Shown: positions 31,389 to 37,765 of the stretch, piece after piece
Numbering within the stretch: position 1 is the stretch's first letter
How the letters are laid out: each line of letters begins with the position of its first letter
Translations under genes and position numbers: made by a program
IMG/VR virus record: IMGVR_UViG_3300017776_000052
Coordinates: 1-37,765 of that record
Length of the DNA: 37,765 bases
Direction: 5' to 3' (one strand)
Origin: a virus
Notes under the pieces: generated by a model
What the model was told of the DNA's origin: nothing
Databases searched by the model: none
Seen by the model: only the letters and a program-made list of their open reading frames with translations

Positions 31389-31775
31389 ATGAGCTACATC
31401 GCCAAAACAAACATCGCCGGAGAAGAGACAGTCGCGCTCTTCAATTTCACCCAAATCGAATACTTGAATCCAGTCAAGCTGATCCTGTTTCCACTAACAT
31501 GGTTCCGCAGGTGGTGCTACGAGTTCGGAGTCACCAACAAGCGAGTCGTGTTCAAGCATGGATTCATCTCGCGGAAAGCCGTGGATCTTCGCCTTGAGTC
31601 CATCGAGACCGTTGGAATCAGCAACGGCATCATCGGAAGGATTTTCGGATACGGCAATCTCACCATCACTGGGGTGGGAAGCACACGTCCGATCACAGTT
31701 CCAAATCTCGCCAACATAATCGAGGTGAAAAAGGCTATCGAATCAGCCAAAGATCAATTCGTCATCAACAAGTAA
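31389..31775 (+). CDS. Bacterial PH-domain (bPH2/YdbS-like) protein
   Basis: A 128-aa protein. It has a hydrophobic stretch at about residues 26-40 and then the bacterial PH domain pattern (YEFGVTNKRVVFKHGFISRKAVDLRLESIETV, IGRIFGYGNLTITG, then a C-terminal helix EVKKAIESA). I use ATG 31389 after a long CCAACAAAC-type leader rather than the in-frame ATG at 31311, which overlaps the microprotein. bPH2 proteins are usually membrane-associated bacterial proteins, and some act against antimicrobials. In a phage this could tie the early takeover to the inner membrane. Confidence 0.75.
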   Translation: MSYIAKTNIAGEETVALFNFTQIEYLNPVKLILFPLTWFRRWCYEFGVTNKRVVFKHGFISRKAVDLRLESIETVGISNGIIGRIFGYGNLTITGVGSTRPITVPNLANIIEVKKAIESAKDQFVINK

Positions 31776-31792
31776 ACCAACCGATAAACCAA

Positions 31793-32089
31793 ATGAACAC
31801 CACCAAAATCATGAAAACCGTTAGCCACCAGCGAGCTTATATCAAACTTGTAAACAACAAGAAGCTGCGAACCAACGCCTCCAAGCAATACTTTCAAGTG
31901 TTTGCTGAGAGCGATGGGGGCTACCTCTTCACCGTAAACGAGATGGAGAAGGCTAAGAAGCGCGCCGAAAAGAATCCAGAGGATCTCTACCCGGTAGAAT
32001 TCACAGAGCCAAAGACTAAAATCATCACCAAGGAAGTGATTGTTGAGGTTCCCGCTAAAGGATTCTTCGCAAAACTCTTCGGATTTTAA
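31793..32089 (+). CDS. Small basic hypothetical protein
   Basis: A 98-aa protein with many Lys residues and an amphipathic C-terminus (PAKGFFAKLFGF), which could touch membranes or a protein partner. The leader contains aaaccaaccgataaaccaa. Its place in the early cluster next to DNA-binding genes is the only clue to function. Confidence 0.6.
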   Translation: MNTTKIMKTVSHQRAYIKLVNNKKLRTNASKQYFQVFAESDGGYLFTVNEMEKAKKRAEKNPEDLYPVEFTEPKTKIITKEVIVEVPAKGFFAKLFGF

Positions 32090-32100
32090 GAACTAGAACC

Positions 32101-32265
32101 ATGGACTCAAAACTATTCAGAACAGTAAACAGGAAGCGCAAGCTTAAAAATGGAGTCGTGCGCTTTAGATGTAACCTCCAAGAGAAGGCCCAGTGGGTGC
32201 GCCAGTCACGCCGCGAAAATATGACTCTCTCGCAGTGGATCATCCAGCAACTCAACAAAATTTAA
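32101..32265 (+). CDS. Small basic ribbon-helix-helix-like protein
   Basis: A 54-aa, strongly basic protein. A strand (VVRFRCNL) precedes two helices (QEKAQWVRQSRREN and TLSQWIIQQLNKI), the last being the usual SxSxW-type second helix of CopG/Arc proteins. It lies 11 bp after the previous gene. A hairpin (32274-32293) lies just downstream and could be linked to it. It is probably a transcription or DNA-packing regulator. Confidence 0.6.
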   Translation: MDSKLFRTVNRKRKLKNGVVRFRCNLQEKAQWVRQSRRENMTLSQWIIQQLNKI

Positions 32266-32273
32266 TCAATCTC

Positions 32274-32293
32274 GCCTCGGGCAATTCCGAGGC
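32274..32293 (+). other. Perfect 7-bp hairpin before the SSB-like gene
   Basis: GCCTCGG and CCGAGGC pair around the 6-base loop GCAATT. No T tract follows, so it is not an ordinary terminator. It may be a regulator site or an RNA element in the leader of the gene at 32335. Confidence 0.5.
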
Positions 32294-32334
32294 AGAACCC
32301 AACGAACAAAAACTAAACAGAAAGAAAAAACATT

Positions 32335-32649
32335 ATGGCAATATTATCCGTAAATATGGACGTGAAGAAGCTTCAGAAGCACCTCTTTTTCGAGGGGCAG
32401 AAGGGAGTTTACGCTAACCTGACCATCCTCCTCCGGGACGAGCCCGATCAATTTGACAATGACGGCTTCATCTCGCAGGACATCGGCAAGGAGGCTCGCC
32501 TCGCAGGTGAGAAGGGTCCGATCGTTGGTAACGTCAAGTGGATCAAGCGCGATGATCGACCATCCGCTCCACCAACTAACGATCCCGGCGCTGCATACCA
32601 CGCAGCAAACGCCGCAAGCAATCAAGGGAGTGAAGACATTCCTTTTTAA
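32335..32649 (+). CDS. Single-stranded DNA-binding protein-like
   Basis: A 104-aa protein with an OB-fold-like body (VYANLTILLRDEP, IVGNVKWIKRDD), then a disordered Ala/Pro/Asn linker and the acidic tip SEDIPF, close to the DDDIPF tip by which SSB proteins contact partners. It is shorter than bacterial SSB (about 178 aa). It should protect ssDNA made by DnaB and by the exonuclease. It is flanked by two GC-rich hairpins. The tip is the strongest evidence. Confidence 0.65.
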   Translation: MAILSVNMDVKKLQKHLFFEGQKGVYANLTILLRDEPDQFDNDGFISQDIGKEARLAGEKGPIVGNVKWIKRDDRPSAPPTNDPGAAYHAANAASNQGSEDIPF

Positions 32650-32670
32650 ATAACGAACCATAAACAACAC

Positions 32671-32697
32671 GGGGGGTGGTCACACCGGCCACCCCCC
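32671..32697 (+). other. Very GC-rich hairpin after the SSB-like gene
   Basis: GGGGGGTGG pairs perfectly with CCACCCCCC. The stem can be extended inward by a T-G and a C-G pair to leave a 5-base loop ACACC. There is no T tract. It probably protects or attenuates the transcript between the SSB-like gene and the phosphoesterase gene. Confidence 0.6.
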
Positions 32698-32715
32698 CAC
32701 AATTCCAACGAAATT

Positions 32716-33870
32716 ATGAAGAAACAAATCCAGCACGAAGAGGTGATCGCGGCATATGCCCAGATCAAGAATAAATCAGAAGTAGCTCGCGCCCTAGGCG
32801 TGGACGCTCGAACCGTCTACAATCATGTGAAGCGTGCAGAGTCCGAGGGCAATGCTCCTTGGCTCACGCCAGCAGCCATCAGCCCCACCATGAACCTGCA
32901 CAAAACCACCGTGCAATACAATGCCGATGGAGACCCCATCCAAGAATGGCGCAGGCTCATCCCGCAGGCATCCGACATGGAGGCATTCGTAGACTCATTA
33001 TGTGAGCGAGTCCAAGGAAAGGCCCGTGTCAAAAAGAAGAAGGCCACCAAGACCGACAATGAATCCATACTTGGAGAGATCAGTATATATGATGCCCATG
33101 TGGGGATGTATGCAACCAAGGAGGAGACCAATGTCGCTGACTCCAATACCAAGATCATCACTGAGCGTATGGTCGCTACTGCCGAGAGACTCGCAGACCG
33201 CTTCCGCAAACCGGGTCGCATGGTTGTGACATTTGGTGGGGATATCCTCCACAGTGATAACCGCAGCAATCAGACAGAGAAGAGCGGGAACGTCCTTGAT
33301 GTCGATAGCCGCTACTCCAGAGTGATCGACTCCGCAGTCGCCGCCTGCACTTCGGTGGTTGAAATTGCCGCCACAGTAGCAAAGCAAGTGGATGTGGTGA
33401 TCGTGGAGGGCAATCATGATTGGCATTCTTGCGTCTGGCTCGCTCGAGTCCTGAAGGCATTCTACGCCCAGTGCCCCAATGTGAATGTGGTTATGCAAGC
33501 CTCAGACCGTAAACACATCGTCCACGGGGACAATCTCCTCGTCTGGAGCCATGGCGATGGGGTCGCAGCTAATCAGTGGCAGTCAGTTATCGCCGCTGAG
33601 TTCGCGCCTCAGTGGGGTGTTACCAAGCATCGCCACCTGAAGATGGGCCATGTTCATCATAAGAAAAAGAACACGCCAACACGGGTGATCACTCAGACCG
33701 CTAATGGATGGGAAGAGCAACGTGGACTCCTCGTGGAATACTTGCCAGCACTGTGCTCTACTGACGCATGGCACGCTGAGAAGGGTTATCTTGGATCAAT
33801 CCGGGCAGCTACGGGCTACGAGTATCACTCGACCAAGGGACTTGTCAGCAGATTCTACGAACACGCATAG
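32716..33870 (+). CDS. Metallophosphoesterase with N-terminal helix-turn-helix
   Basis: A 384-aa protein. Residues 1-40 are a helix-turn-helix (KSEVARALGVDARTVYNHVKRAE). The rest is a calcineurin-like phosphoesterase: DAH at 126-128, GGD ending at Asp176, GNHD around 232-235, SHGDG, and GHVHH with His312 and His314, a full two-metal site. It would hydrolyse a phosphoester, perhaps on DNA given the fused DNA-binding domain. Similar two-domain proteins are frequent in phages but their substrate is not known to me. It is followed within 6 bp by the methyltransferase. Confidence 0.85.
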   Translation: MKKQIQHEEVIAAYAQIKNKSEVARALGVDARTVYNHVKRAESEGNAPWLTPAAISPTMNLHKTTVQYNADGDPIQEWRRLIPQASDMEAFVDSLCERVQGKARVKKKKATKTDNESILGEISIYDAHVGMYATKEETNVADSNTKIITERMVATAERLADRFRKPGRMVVTFGGDILHSDNRSNQTEKSGNVLDVDSRYSRVIDSAVAACTSVVEIAATVAKQVDVVIVEGNHDWHSCVWLARVLKAFYAQCPNVNVVMQASDRKHIVHGDNLLVWSHGDGVAANQWQSVIAAEFAPQWGVTKHRHLKMGHVHHKKKNTPTRVITQTANGWEEQRGLLVEYLPALCSTDAWHAEKGYLGSIRAATGYEYHSTKGLVSRFYEHA

Positions 33871-33875
33871 AATAG

Positions 33876-34613
33876 ATGAATGAGTTGGCTTTATTCGCAG
33901 GCGCTGGTGGAGGAATACTCGGAGGGCATCTCCTTGGATGGCGCACAGTGTGCGCTGTCGAATGGGAGCCCTACCCAGCATCAGTCTTGGTTGCCCGTCA
34001 AAACGAAGGAACACTCCCAGCTTTCCCGATCTGGGATGATGTTCAAACCTTTGACGGAAAACCTTGGAGAGGACGTGTTGATGTCATTTCTGGAGGCTTT
34101 CCCTGTCAGGACATCTCTTGCGCGGGAACAGGTGCAGGAATCGACGGGGAGAGATCCAGTATGTGGAGACACATGGCAAGAATCATCAGTGAAGTTCAAC
34201 CCAAACACGTCTTCGTGGAAAACTCACCAATGCTTGTGGGAAGAGGACTTACCCGAGTACTCGGTGACCTTACCAAAATGGGGTATGATGCAAAATGGGG
34301 TGTGCTGGGAGCGCATCACGTTGCCGCCCCTCACAAGCGGGACAGGATCTGGATCGTGGCCAACTCCATGCACCCGGGATTGGAAGGGAGACAGAAAGCC
34401 GGAAACTCTAATCAAGTCAGGAAGAAACTCGACGAACGGACTCCCGGAAGCGGTGACGGAAGCAGAGGGAAGGCATTGTGGTGGGAAACTGAACCCAACG
34501 TGGACAGAATGGCTGATGGGGTGGCCTGTCGGGTGGACAGACTTAAGGCCATCGGAAACGGACAGGTTCCACAAGTGGCCGCACTCGCATGGAGATTGCT
34601 AAGTGAGCAGTGA
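33876..34613 (+). CDS. DNA cytosine-C5 methyltransferase (compact)
   Basis: A 245-aa C5 methyltransferase: motif I ALFAGAGGG (residues 5-13), motif IV GGFPCQDIS with nucleophile Cys77, motif VI ENS, motif VIII RDRIWIVA, and motif X KAIGNGQVP (226-232). It methylates cytosine with S-adenosylmethionine, probably to protect phage DNA from restriction. The target-recognition stretch between VIII and X is only about 60 residues, shorter than in typical C5 enzymes (about 330 aa). No cognate nuclease gene is seen next to it. A second frame (33880-34602) covers nearly the whole gene. Confidence 0.9.
   Translation: MNELALFAGAGGGILGGHLLGWRTVCAVEWEPYPASVLVARQNEGTLPAFPIWDDVQTFDGKPWRGRVDVISGGFPCQDISCAGTGAGIDGERSSMWRHMARIISEVQPKHVFVENSPMLVGRGLTRVLGDLTKMGYDAKWGVLGAHHVAAPHKRDRIWIVANSMHPGLEGRQKAGNSNQVRKKLDERTPGSGDGSRGKALWWETEPNVDRMADGVACRVDRLKAIGNGQVPQVAALAWRLLSEQ
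33880..34602 (+). CDS. Overlapping +1-frame protein within the methyltransferase gene
   Basis: A 240-aa frame fully nested in the methyltransferase gene, shifted +1, with start codons 4 bases apart (ATGAATG). It does not look like an accidental frame. It begins MSWLYSQALVEEY, has SSWKTHQCLWEEDLP near residues 111-125 and VTLPKWGMM after it, a SWPTPCTRDWKG patch, and ends GGKLNPTWTEWLMGW plus GWTDLRP. I recall this Trp-rich architecture as a recurrent uncharacterised phage protein; this is memory, not a search. Function is unknown; both frames appear to be under protein-level constraint. A ribosomal frameshift fusion is less likely, since both frames have their own start and stop. Confidence 0.65.
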   Translation: MSWLYSQALVEEYSEGISLDGAQCALSNGSPTQHQSWLPVKTKEHSQLSRSGMMFKPLTENLGEDVLMSFLEAFPVRTSLAREQVQESTGRDPVCGDTWQESSVKFNPNTSSWKTHQCLWEEDLPEYSVTLPKWGMMQNGVCWERITLPPLTSGTGSGSWPTPCTRDWKGDRKPETLIKSGRNSTNGLPEAVTEAEGRHCGGKLNPTWTEWLMGWPVGWTDLRPSETDRFHKWPHSHGDC

Positions 34614-34620
34614 ATAAAAG

Positions 34621-34660
34621 CCCGGCTAGGTTGATTAACTTAGCCGGGTTTGCTGTTGTT
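34621..34660 (+). terminator. Terminator-like hairpin after the methyltransferase
   Basis: CCCGGCTAGGTT and AACTTAGCCGGG pair over 12 positions with one G-T wobble and a 4-base GATT loop, followed by a T-rich but interrupted run (TTTGCTGTTGTT). It lies 7 bp after the overlapping gene pair and 30-odd bp before the next gene, so it probably ends early transcription here. Confidence 0.65.
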
Positions 34661-34690
34661 AAGAGATGCTAATAATGCTAGCTTACCAGC

Positions 34691-35014
34691 ATGACAGCAA
34701 TCAACTCAGTCATGATCGCTGGACATAGGATTAAGATACAACGATCCGACCTCGAGGACTGCTATGGACAATACTCCCATGACAAAAGAACCATTCAACT
34801 CGCTGAGAATCTCCCAGAGCAGGAATACCTGCCCACCCTGCGGCATGAGATGCTCCACGCGGCCTTCCACCTGTCTGGAATCTCCTTTCTTGACTCGTTT
34901 CAAGAGGAATCCTGCGTCCGCTGCATCGATGAGATCTTTTTTCCAGCATACGAGCGCATTCTAAAACGACTAAATAACAACCAACCAAAAACCAACGATG
35001 AAATCGAACAATAG
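34691..35014 (+). CDS. Small IrrE/SprT-like zinc metallopeptidase
   Basis: A 107-aa protein with HEMLH at residues 52-56 (H52, E53, H56) and a following acidic helix (FQEESCVRCIDEIF) that could supply the third zinc ligand. The YGQYSHDKRTIQLAENLPEQ segment ahead of it is typical of small phage members of the ImmA/IrrE-SprT group. Such enzymes cut regulators or DNA-linked proteins. It opens the packaging cluster and overlaps the next gene by 17 bp. The substrate cannot be told. Confidence 0.75.
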   Translation: MTAINSVMIAGHRIKIQRSDLEDCYGQYSHDKRTIQLAENLPEQEYLPTLRHEMLHAAFHLSGISFLDSFQEESCVRCIDEIFFPAYERILKRLNNNQPKTNDEIEQ

Positions 35015-35300
35015 AGGACTCCCAGAGGGGATCTACGAGAAAGACGGGTTCTACTTCGCGAAGATCTTTCGCAAGGTGACCACAGATAGACAGGGCAAAG
35101 ACATCCATGGCCCTTATCGCAACACAATCGCCCAAGCAGTGGAGGACTGGAAGGAGATGATCGAGGAGCGTGGAGGCCCACTTCCCACAGATCACGTTAT
35201 GTCCAAGGCTCGAACCAATCGACTCGCTCGACGAGCCGCACGAAAATTCTTGCTCAGTAAGAAGTTCAAAGAGATCGTCGCTGAAGAATCCATCGCCTAA
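34998..35300 (+). CDS. Hypothetical protein with AP2-like N-terminal fold
   Basis: A 100-aa basic protein. Residues about 10-55 have a three-strand plus helix pattern (GIYEKDGFYFAKIFRKV, KDIHGPYRNT, then the helix IAQAVEDWKEMI) resembling AP2-type or integrase arm-binding DNA-binding domains. The C-terminus is a basic helix. It precedes the small terminase by 5 bp, so a packaging-site or DNA-binding accessory role is plausible. The fold call is low-confidence. Confidence 0.5.
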   Translation: MKSNNRGLPEGIYEKDGFYFAKIFRKVTTDRQGKDIHGPYRNTIAQAVEDWKEMIEERGGPLPTDHVMSKARTNRLARRAARKFLLSKKFKEIVAEESIA

Positions 35301-35305
35301 GACCC

Positions 35306-35665
35306 ATGAATGACCGCCAACGCAAATTCGCAGAGCTAGTAGTCCAAGGTCGCCCAGCAAGCCGCGCCTACCAGGAAGCTGGCTACTCCGCGACCGGCAA
35401 TTCGGCTGAGGCGTCTGCTTCTCAGCTTTTAAGGAACCCTAAGGTTGCCGAATACATCGAGGAATTGCGTGGAGAGGTCAAGGCAGCGTCCAAATTCACC
35501 CGTGAGAGTAAGCTGGAAGGCATCTACGAGATCTACCAGAACAACAAGCTGGACGATCCTAGGGTTGCTCTAGCTGCGATTGCAGAGGAAAACCGCATGA
35601 CTGGTGATCACGCTGCTGAGAGGTTGCAAGTGGAAGCTGATGTCGTCGTTCGCATTGGAGAATGA
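35306..35665 (+). CDS. terS: Terminase small subunit
   Basis: A 119-aa protein. The start NDRQRKFAELVVQGRPASRAYQEAGY is the helix-turn-helix signature of Terminase_2-type small subunits, followed by SASQLLRNPKVAEYIEELR and an oligomerisation helix region. It recognises the packaging site and loads the large subunit. It overlaps the large terminase gene (ATGA), confirming its identity by context. Confidence 0.9.
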   Translation: MNDRQRKFAELVVQGRPASRAYQEAGYSATGNSAEASASQLLRNPKVAEYIEELRGEVKAASKFTRESKLEGIYEIYQNNKLDDPRVALAAIAEENRMTGDHAAERLQVEADVVVRIGE

Positions 35666-36969
35666 AGGTAACCATTGAACTCAAGCCCCGCCCTGCCTTC
35701 AGGGAATTCGTCCACAGTAAGCATCGCTGGGCCTGCATTGTCGCGCATCGTCGTGCCGGTAAGACCTTTGCTGTTCTCCAGAAGCTCATAAAGATCGCCT
35801 TCGAGTATAAGAGATCGGGCCCGCCTCCCCGGTTCGCTGTCATCTCCCCGACTCGAGAGCAGACCAAAGATATTTGCTGGGCATACCTCAAGGAATTCGT
35901 CGCTGCTGTCCCTCAGGTGGAGATTAATGAGTCAGAACTCAAGATCACTCTGCCGAACAAGACTACCATTCGACTATACTCAGGAAACAACTTCGAGCGT
36001 TTACGGGGTTTGTATCTGGATGGGGTTATTGTCGATGAGCCAGCGGACGTGCCACCGGCTGCGTGGTCTCAGGTGATCCGTCCATGCCTCTCCGACTATC
36101 AGGGATTTGCTTGGTTCATTGGCACACCAAAAGGGAAAGATGCCTTCTACAAGAGACATCAACAGGCTCAGGAGTCTCCAGAATGGTATAGCGCGCTCAT
36201 CCGTGCGAGTGACAGTGGAATTCTTCCTGCTGAGGAGCTTAAAAGCATCCGAGATGACTACACTGTGTCTGAAGCGGACTATCGACAGGAGTATGAGTGC
36301 GACTTCTCCATCGGTAGACCCGGGGCAATCTACGCTGCTGACATCAATAGAGCTGAGGCCGAGGGTCGCATCGGGCCATTCCCCATCGATGACTCTGCAC
36401 TAGTCCATACGACTTGGGACCTCGGAGCTCCTGCGAATACCTGTGTCATTTATTGGTCCCGGGTAGGGTTGACCTATCGTATTCTGGATTGCGACATGGG
36501 GCTCGAGATGAAGACCGGGGAGAGAGTCGCTCATATGCTGGCCAAGGGATACAACTATGGATACCATTTCCTCCCTCACGATGGTGACAATAAGCACGCT
36601 GACAATATGTCATTCTCTGAGAAGCTAGCTGAGGCCGGGCTCGCTAATGTCAGATCTCTGCCTCGAGGGCCCCACGGTGCTGAGGAGAAGAGGATCCGCA
36701 TGATGACAGACATATTCAGCCAGCTATGGTTCCATGAGTCACTCACCGGGGAAGGTGGACTGCTCGAGGCCCTAAGCGCATACCATCGCAAGGAGGCTAG
36801 ACTAGGTGGCTATATCGAAAACAAGATCGCTCACGACTGGTCATCTCACCCGGCTGATGCCTTCGGATATATCTCTGAAGCTCTCCAGAATAAGATGATC
36901 CCGGAGCTTCAAGCGACTCAATCATATGGGAGAGGCAAACAACGTCCAATCGGTGTGGGCAACCTATAG
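35662..36969 (+). CDS. terL: Terminase large subunit
   Basis: A 435-aa packaging motor. ATPase: Walker A HRRAGKT (29-35) and Walker B VIVDE (Asp125, Glu126). Nuclease: acidic residues Asp253 in TTWDLG, Asp307 in LPHDGD and Asp399 in HPADAFGY, the RNase H-like triad. It cuts concatemers and pumps DNA through the portal. A GGAG precedes the ATG. Length is normal for the family. The next small gene may start inside its 3' end. Confidence 0.95.
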   Translation: MKVTIELKPRPAFREFVHSKHRWACIVAHRRAGKTFAVLQKLIKIAFEYKRSGPPPRFAVISPTREQTKDICWAYLKEFVAAVPQVEINESELKITLPNKTTIRLYSGNNFERLRGLYLDGVIVDEPADVPPAAWSQVIRPCLSDYQGFAWFIGTPKGKDAFYKRHQQAQESPEWYSALIRASDSGILPAEELKSIRDDYTVSEADYRQEYECDFSIGRPGAIYAADINRAEAEGRIGPFPIDDSALVHTTWDLGAPANTCVIYWSRVGLTYRILDCDMGLEMKTGERVAHMLAKGYNYGYHFLPHDGDNKHADNMSFSEKLAEAGLANVRSLPRGPHGAEEKRIRMMTDIFSQLWFHESLTGEGGLLEALSAYHRKEARLGGYIENKIAHDWSSHPADAFGYISEALQNKMIPELQATQSYGRGKQRPIGVGNL

Positions 36970-37006
36970 CGTTGTGGGATTATCAATCATCCAGTATTGC
37001 AGAGAC

Positions 37007-37285
37007 ATGGGATCAAGAATCAGGAGCGGCGTTTCCAAAAATTACGAGGCCAATCGAACTGCCTTTGAGAGTGCCAAGAGCACCTATGAATCTAAACTCA
37101 AATTCGGGAAGACATCTACCAGATCCAATGGTTTGTCTGAGGCCGAGATCGGTCCGGCCCCTGTGATGCAGTTCAGCAACGGATTCGCGGGAGATGCGGA
37201 GCGCAGTAAGTTTTACCAAGATCCAACCAGACAGCGGAGGCGCGGGGGGTTAGGGTTCGGTGGTCAGAACCCGCTACTCGGATAA
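37007..37285 (+). CDS. Small basic structural-type protein
   Basis: A 92-aa basic protein ending QRRRGGLGFGGQNPLLG. I choose ATG 37007, 37 bp after the terminase stop; an in-frame ATG at 36926 would overlap terminase by 44 bp. Its tail resembles that of the next gene (both finish with an N..PL(L)G pattern after basic residues), and small proteins of this kind often lie just before the portal gene. It may be a head or packaging accessory; function unknown. Confidence 0.55.
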   Translation: MGSRIRSGVSKNYEANRTAFESAKSTYESKLKFGKTSTRSNGLSEAEIGPAPVMQFSNGFAGDAERSKFYQDPTRQRRRGGLGFGGQNPLLG

Positions 37286-37308
37286 ATCACTCAAGAAATA
37301 AGTACATC

Positions 37309-37476
37309 ATGGGATCAAAACCAAAAACACCCAAGGCGGCCCCTGTAGCCGCCCCAGCCCGTCAATCATCTCTTGATATCAAGAGGACTCAAGAGGACGA
37401 AAAGAGAAAAATGCGTCAAAGGTTTGGATTCCAGAAATCCATTTACACCGGGAATAACTCAGGCCCATTAGGCTAA
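37309..37476 (+). CDS. 55-aa basic protein upstream of portal
   Basis: ATG 37309 opens a 55-residue frame that is Lys/Arg/Ala/Pro-rich (GSKPKTPKAAPVAAPARQ) and ends NNSGPLG. Its stop is 1 bp before the portal start. Its tail is like that of the preceding gene, so the two may be related. Many podoviruses have a small gene of this sort between terminase and portal. No function is known to me. Confidence 0.6.
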   Translation: MGSKPKTPKAAPVAAPARQSSLDIKRTQEDEKRKMRQRFGFQKSIYTGNNSGPLG

Positions 37477-37477
37477 C

Positions 37478-37765
37478 ATGACGGGCAAGCAGACAGTCGA
37501 GCGGTTCGATCAGTTGGAGGCCTTGCGTCTCCCTCATGAATATCTGTGGCAAGAGACTGCCTGGTTGATGAACTCTCGCAACTACAACGGGAGAGGCAAT
37601 GTCAGTGGATACGTTCCTCACAATGAGATCTACGATACTACGCTGAGAACCAAGTCACGCATGCAGGCTAATGGCATCACTTCGATGCTGTATCCTCGTG
37701 ATCGTGACTGGCTTGTTATGCGCCCAGCTTGGGAGGATCGTAAGAATCTTAGCTTGGAGAAGGTC
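37478..37765 (+). CDS. Portal (head-tail connector) protein, N-terminal part
   Basis: The first 96 codons of a gene cut by the window end. The start (RFDQLEALRLPHEYLWQETA, then TTLRTKSRMQANGITSMLYPRDRDWLVMRPAWED) matches the N-terminus of the T7-type head-tail connector family (gp8-like). This protein forms the 12-mer ring through which DNA is packaged. The remaining part would be outside the window, presumably followed by scaffold and then the capsid gene seen at position 2. Confidence 0.85.
   Translation, partial: MTGKQTVERFDQLEALRLPHEYLWQETAWLMNSRNYNGRGNVSGYVPHNEIYDTTLRTKSRMQANGITSMLYPRDRDWLVMRPAWEDRKNLSLEKV

Noticed and set aside
1-37765. CRISPR array, insertion sequence or integrase
   Set aside because: I found no regularly spaced identical repeats, no transposase-like protein and no tyrosine or serine recombinase motif.

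Overview
The window is most of the genome of a tailed, short-tailed (podovirus-like) bacteriophage. Every gene that I can support is on the + strand, intergenic space is very small, and many genes meet through ATGA, TAATG or GTGA overlaps. The first gene is the major capsid protein and the last, cut off by the window end, is the start of the portal protein. The map is therefore probably circular or circularly permuted, with the rest of portal and a scaffold gene lying outside the window. The host is probably Gram-negative (lipoprotein and spanin-like lysis genes, T7-like ejection proteins). A BspA-type repeat fibre, an EF-hand peptide and A-rich, Shine-Dalgarno-poor leaders before many early genes would fit a Bacteroidota or PVC-group (for example Verrucomicrobiota) host. 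This host call is inference only.

Layout. (1) 2-1421: capsid and a second capsid-associated protein, closed by a terminator-like hairpin, as T7 closes its capsid block. (2) 1494-10116: tail tubular A (T7 gp11-like), three fibre/appendage genes inserted before tail tubular B (gp12-like), then a small GNAT-like gene in the gp13 position. (3) 10120-20064: three ejected internal virion proteins in gp14-gp15-gp16 order. The gp15-like protein ends in a peptidoglycan hydrolase domain, and the gp16-like protein (2422 aa) carries an HExxH metallopeptidase motif and two ADP-ribosyltransferase-like domains. (4) 20123-24332: T7-type tail fibre with an SGNH esterase domain, then a lysis cassette (holin-like, lipoprotein, L,D-transpeptidase-like lysin, coiled-coil membrane protein) and an EF-hand membrane peptide.

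(5) 24333-30611: an early region starting at a palindromic control site before a ribbon-helix-helix gene, followed by RecT, YqaJ exonuclease, a nucleotide diphosphohydrolase-like gene, RusA, a pseudoknotted small-RNA candidate, a replication initiator, DnaB helicase and a stand-alone DnaA domain IV. (6) 30641-32649: a promoter and small early genes including a PH-domain protein, a second ribbon-helix-helix protein and an SSB-like protein. (7) 32716-34613: a metallophosphoesterase and a cytosine-C5 methyltransferase gene that is overlapped along almost its whole length by a second apparently real reading frame. (8) 34691-37765: IrrE/SprT-like peptidase, small and large terminase, two small basic proteins, and portal (partial).

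The virion module is T7-like, but no RNA polymerase or DNA polymerase gene is present. Transcription and DNA synthesis are therefore probably done by host enzymes, steered by phage DnaB, a replication initiator, and RecT/exonuclease recombination. The items most worth checking are the fully overlapping gene pair at 33876-34613, the interleaved-helix RNA at 27459-27548, and the giant ejected multi-enzyme protein at 12796-20064.
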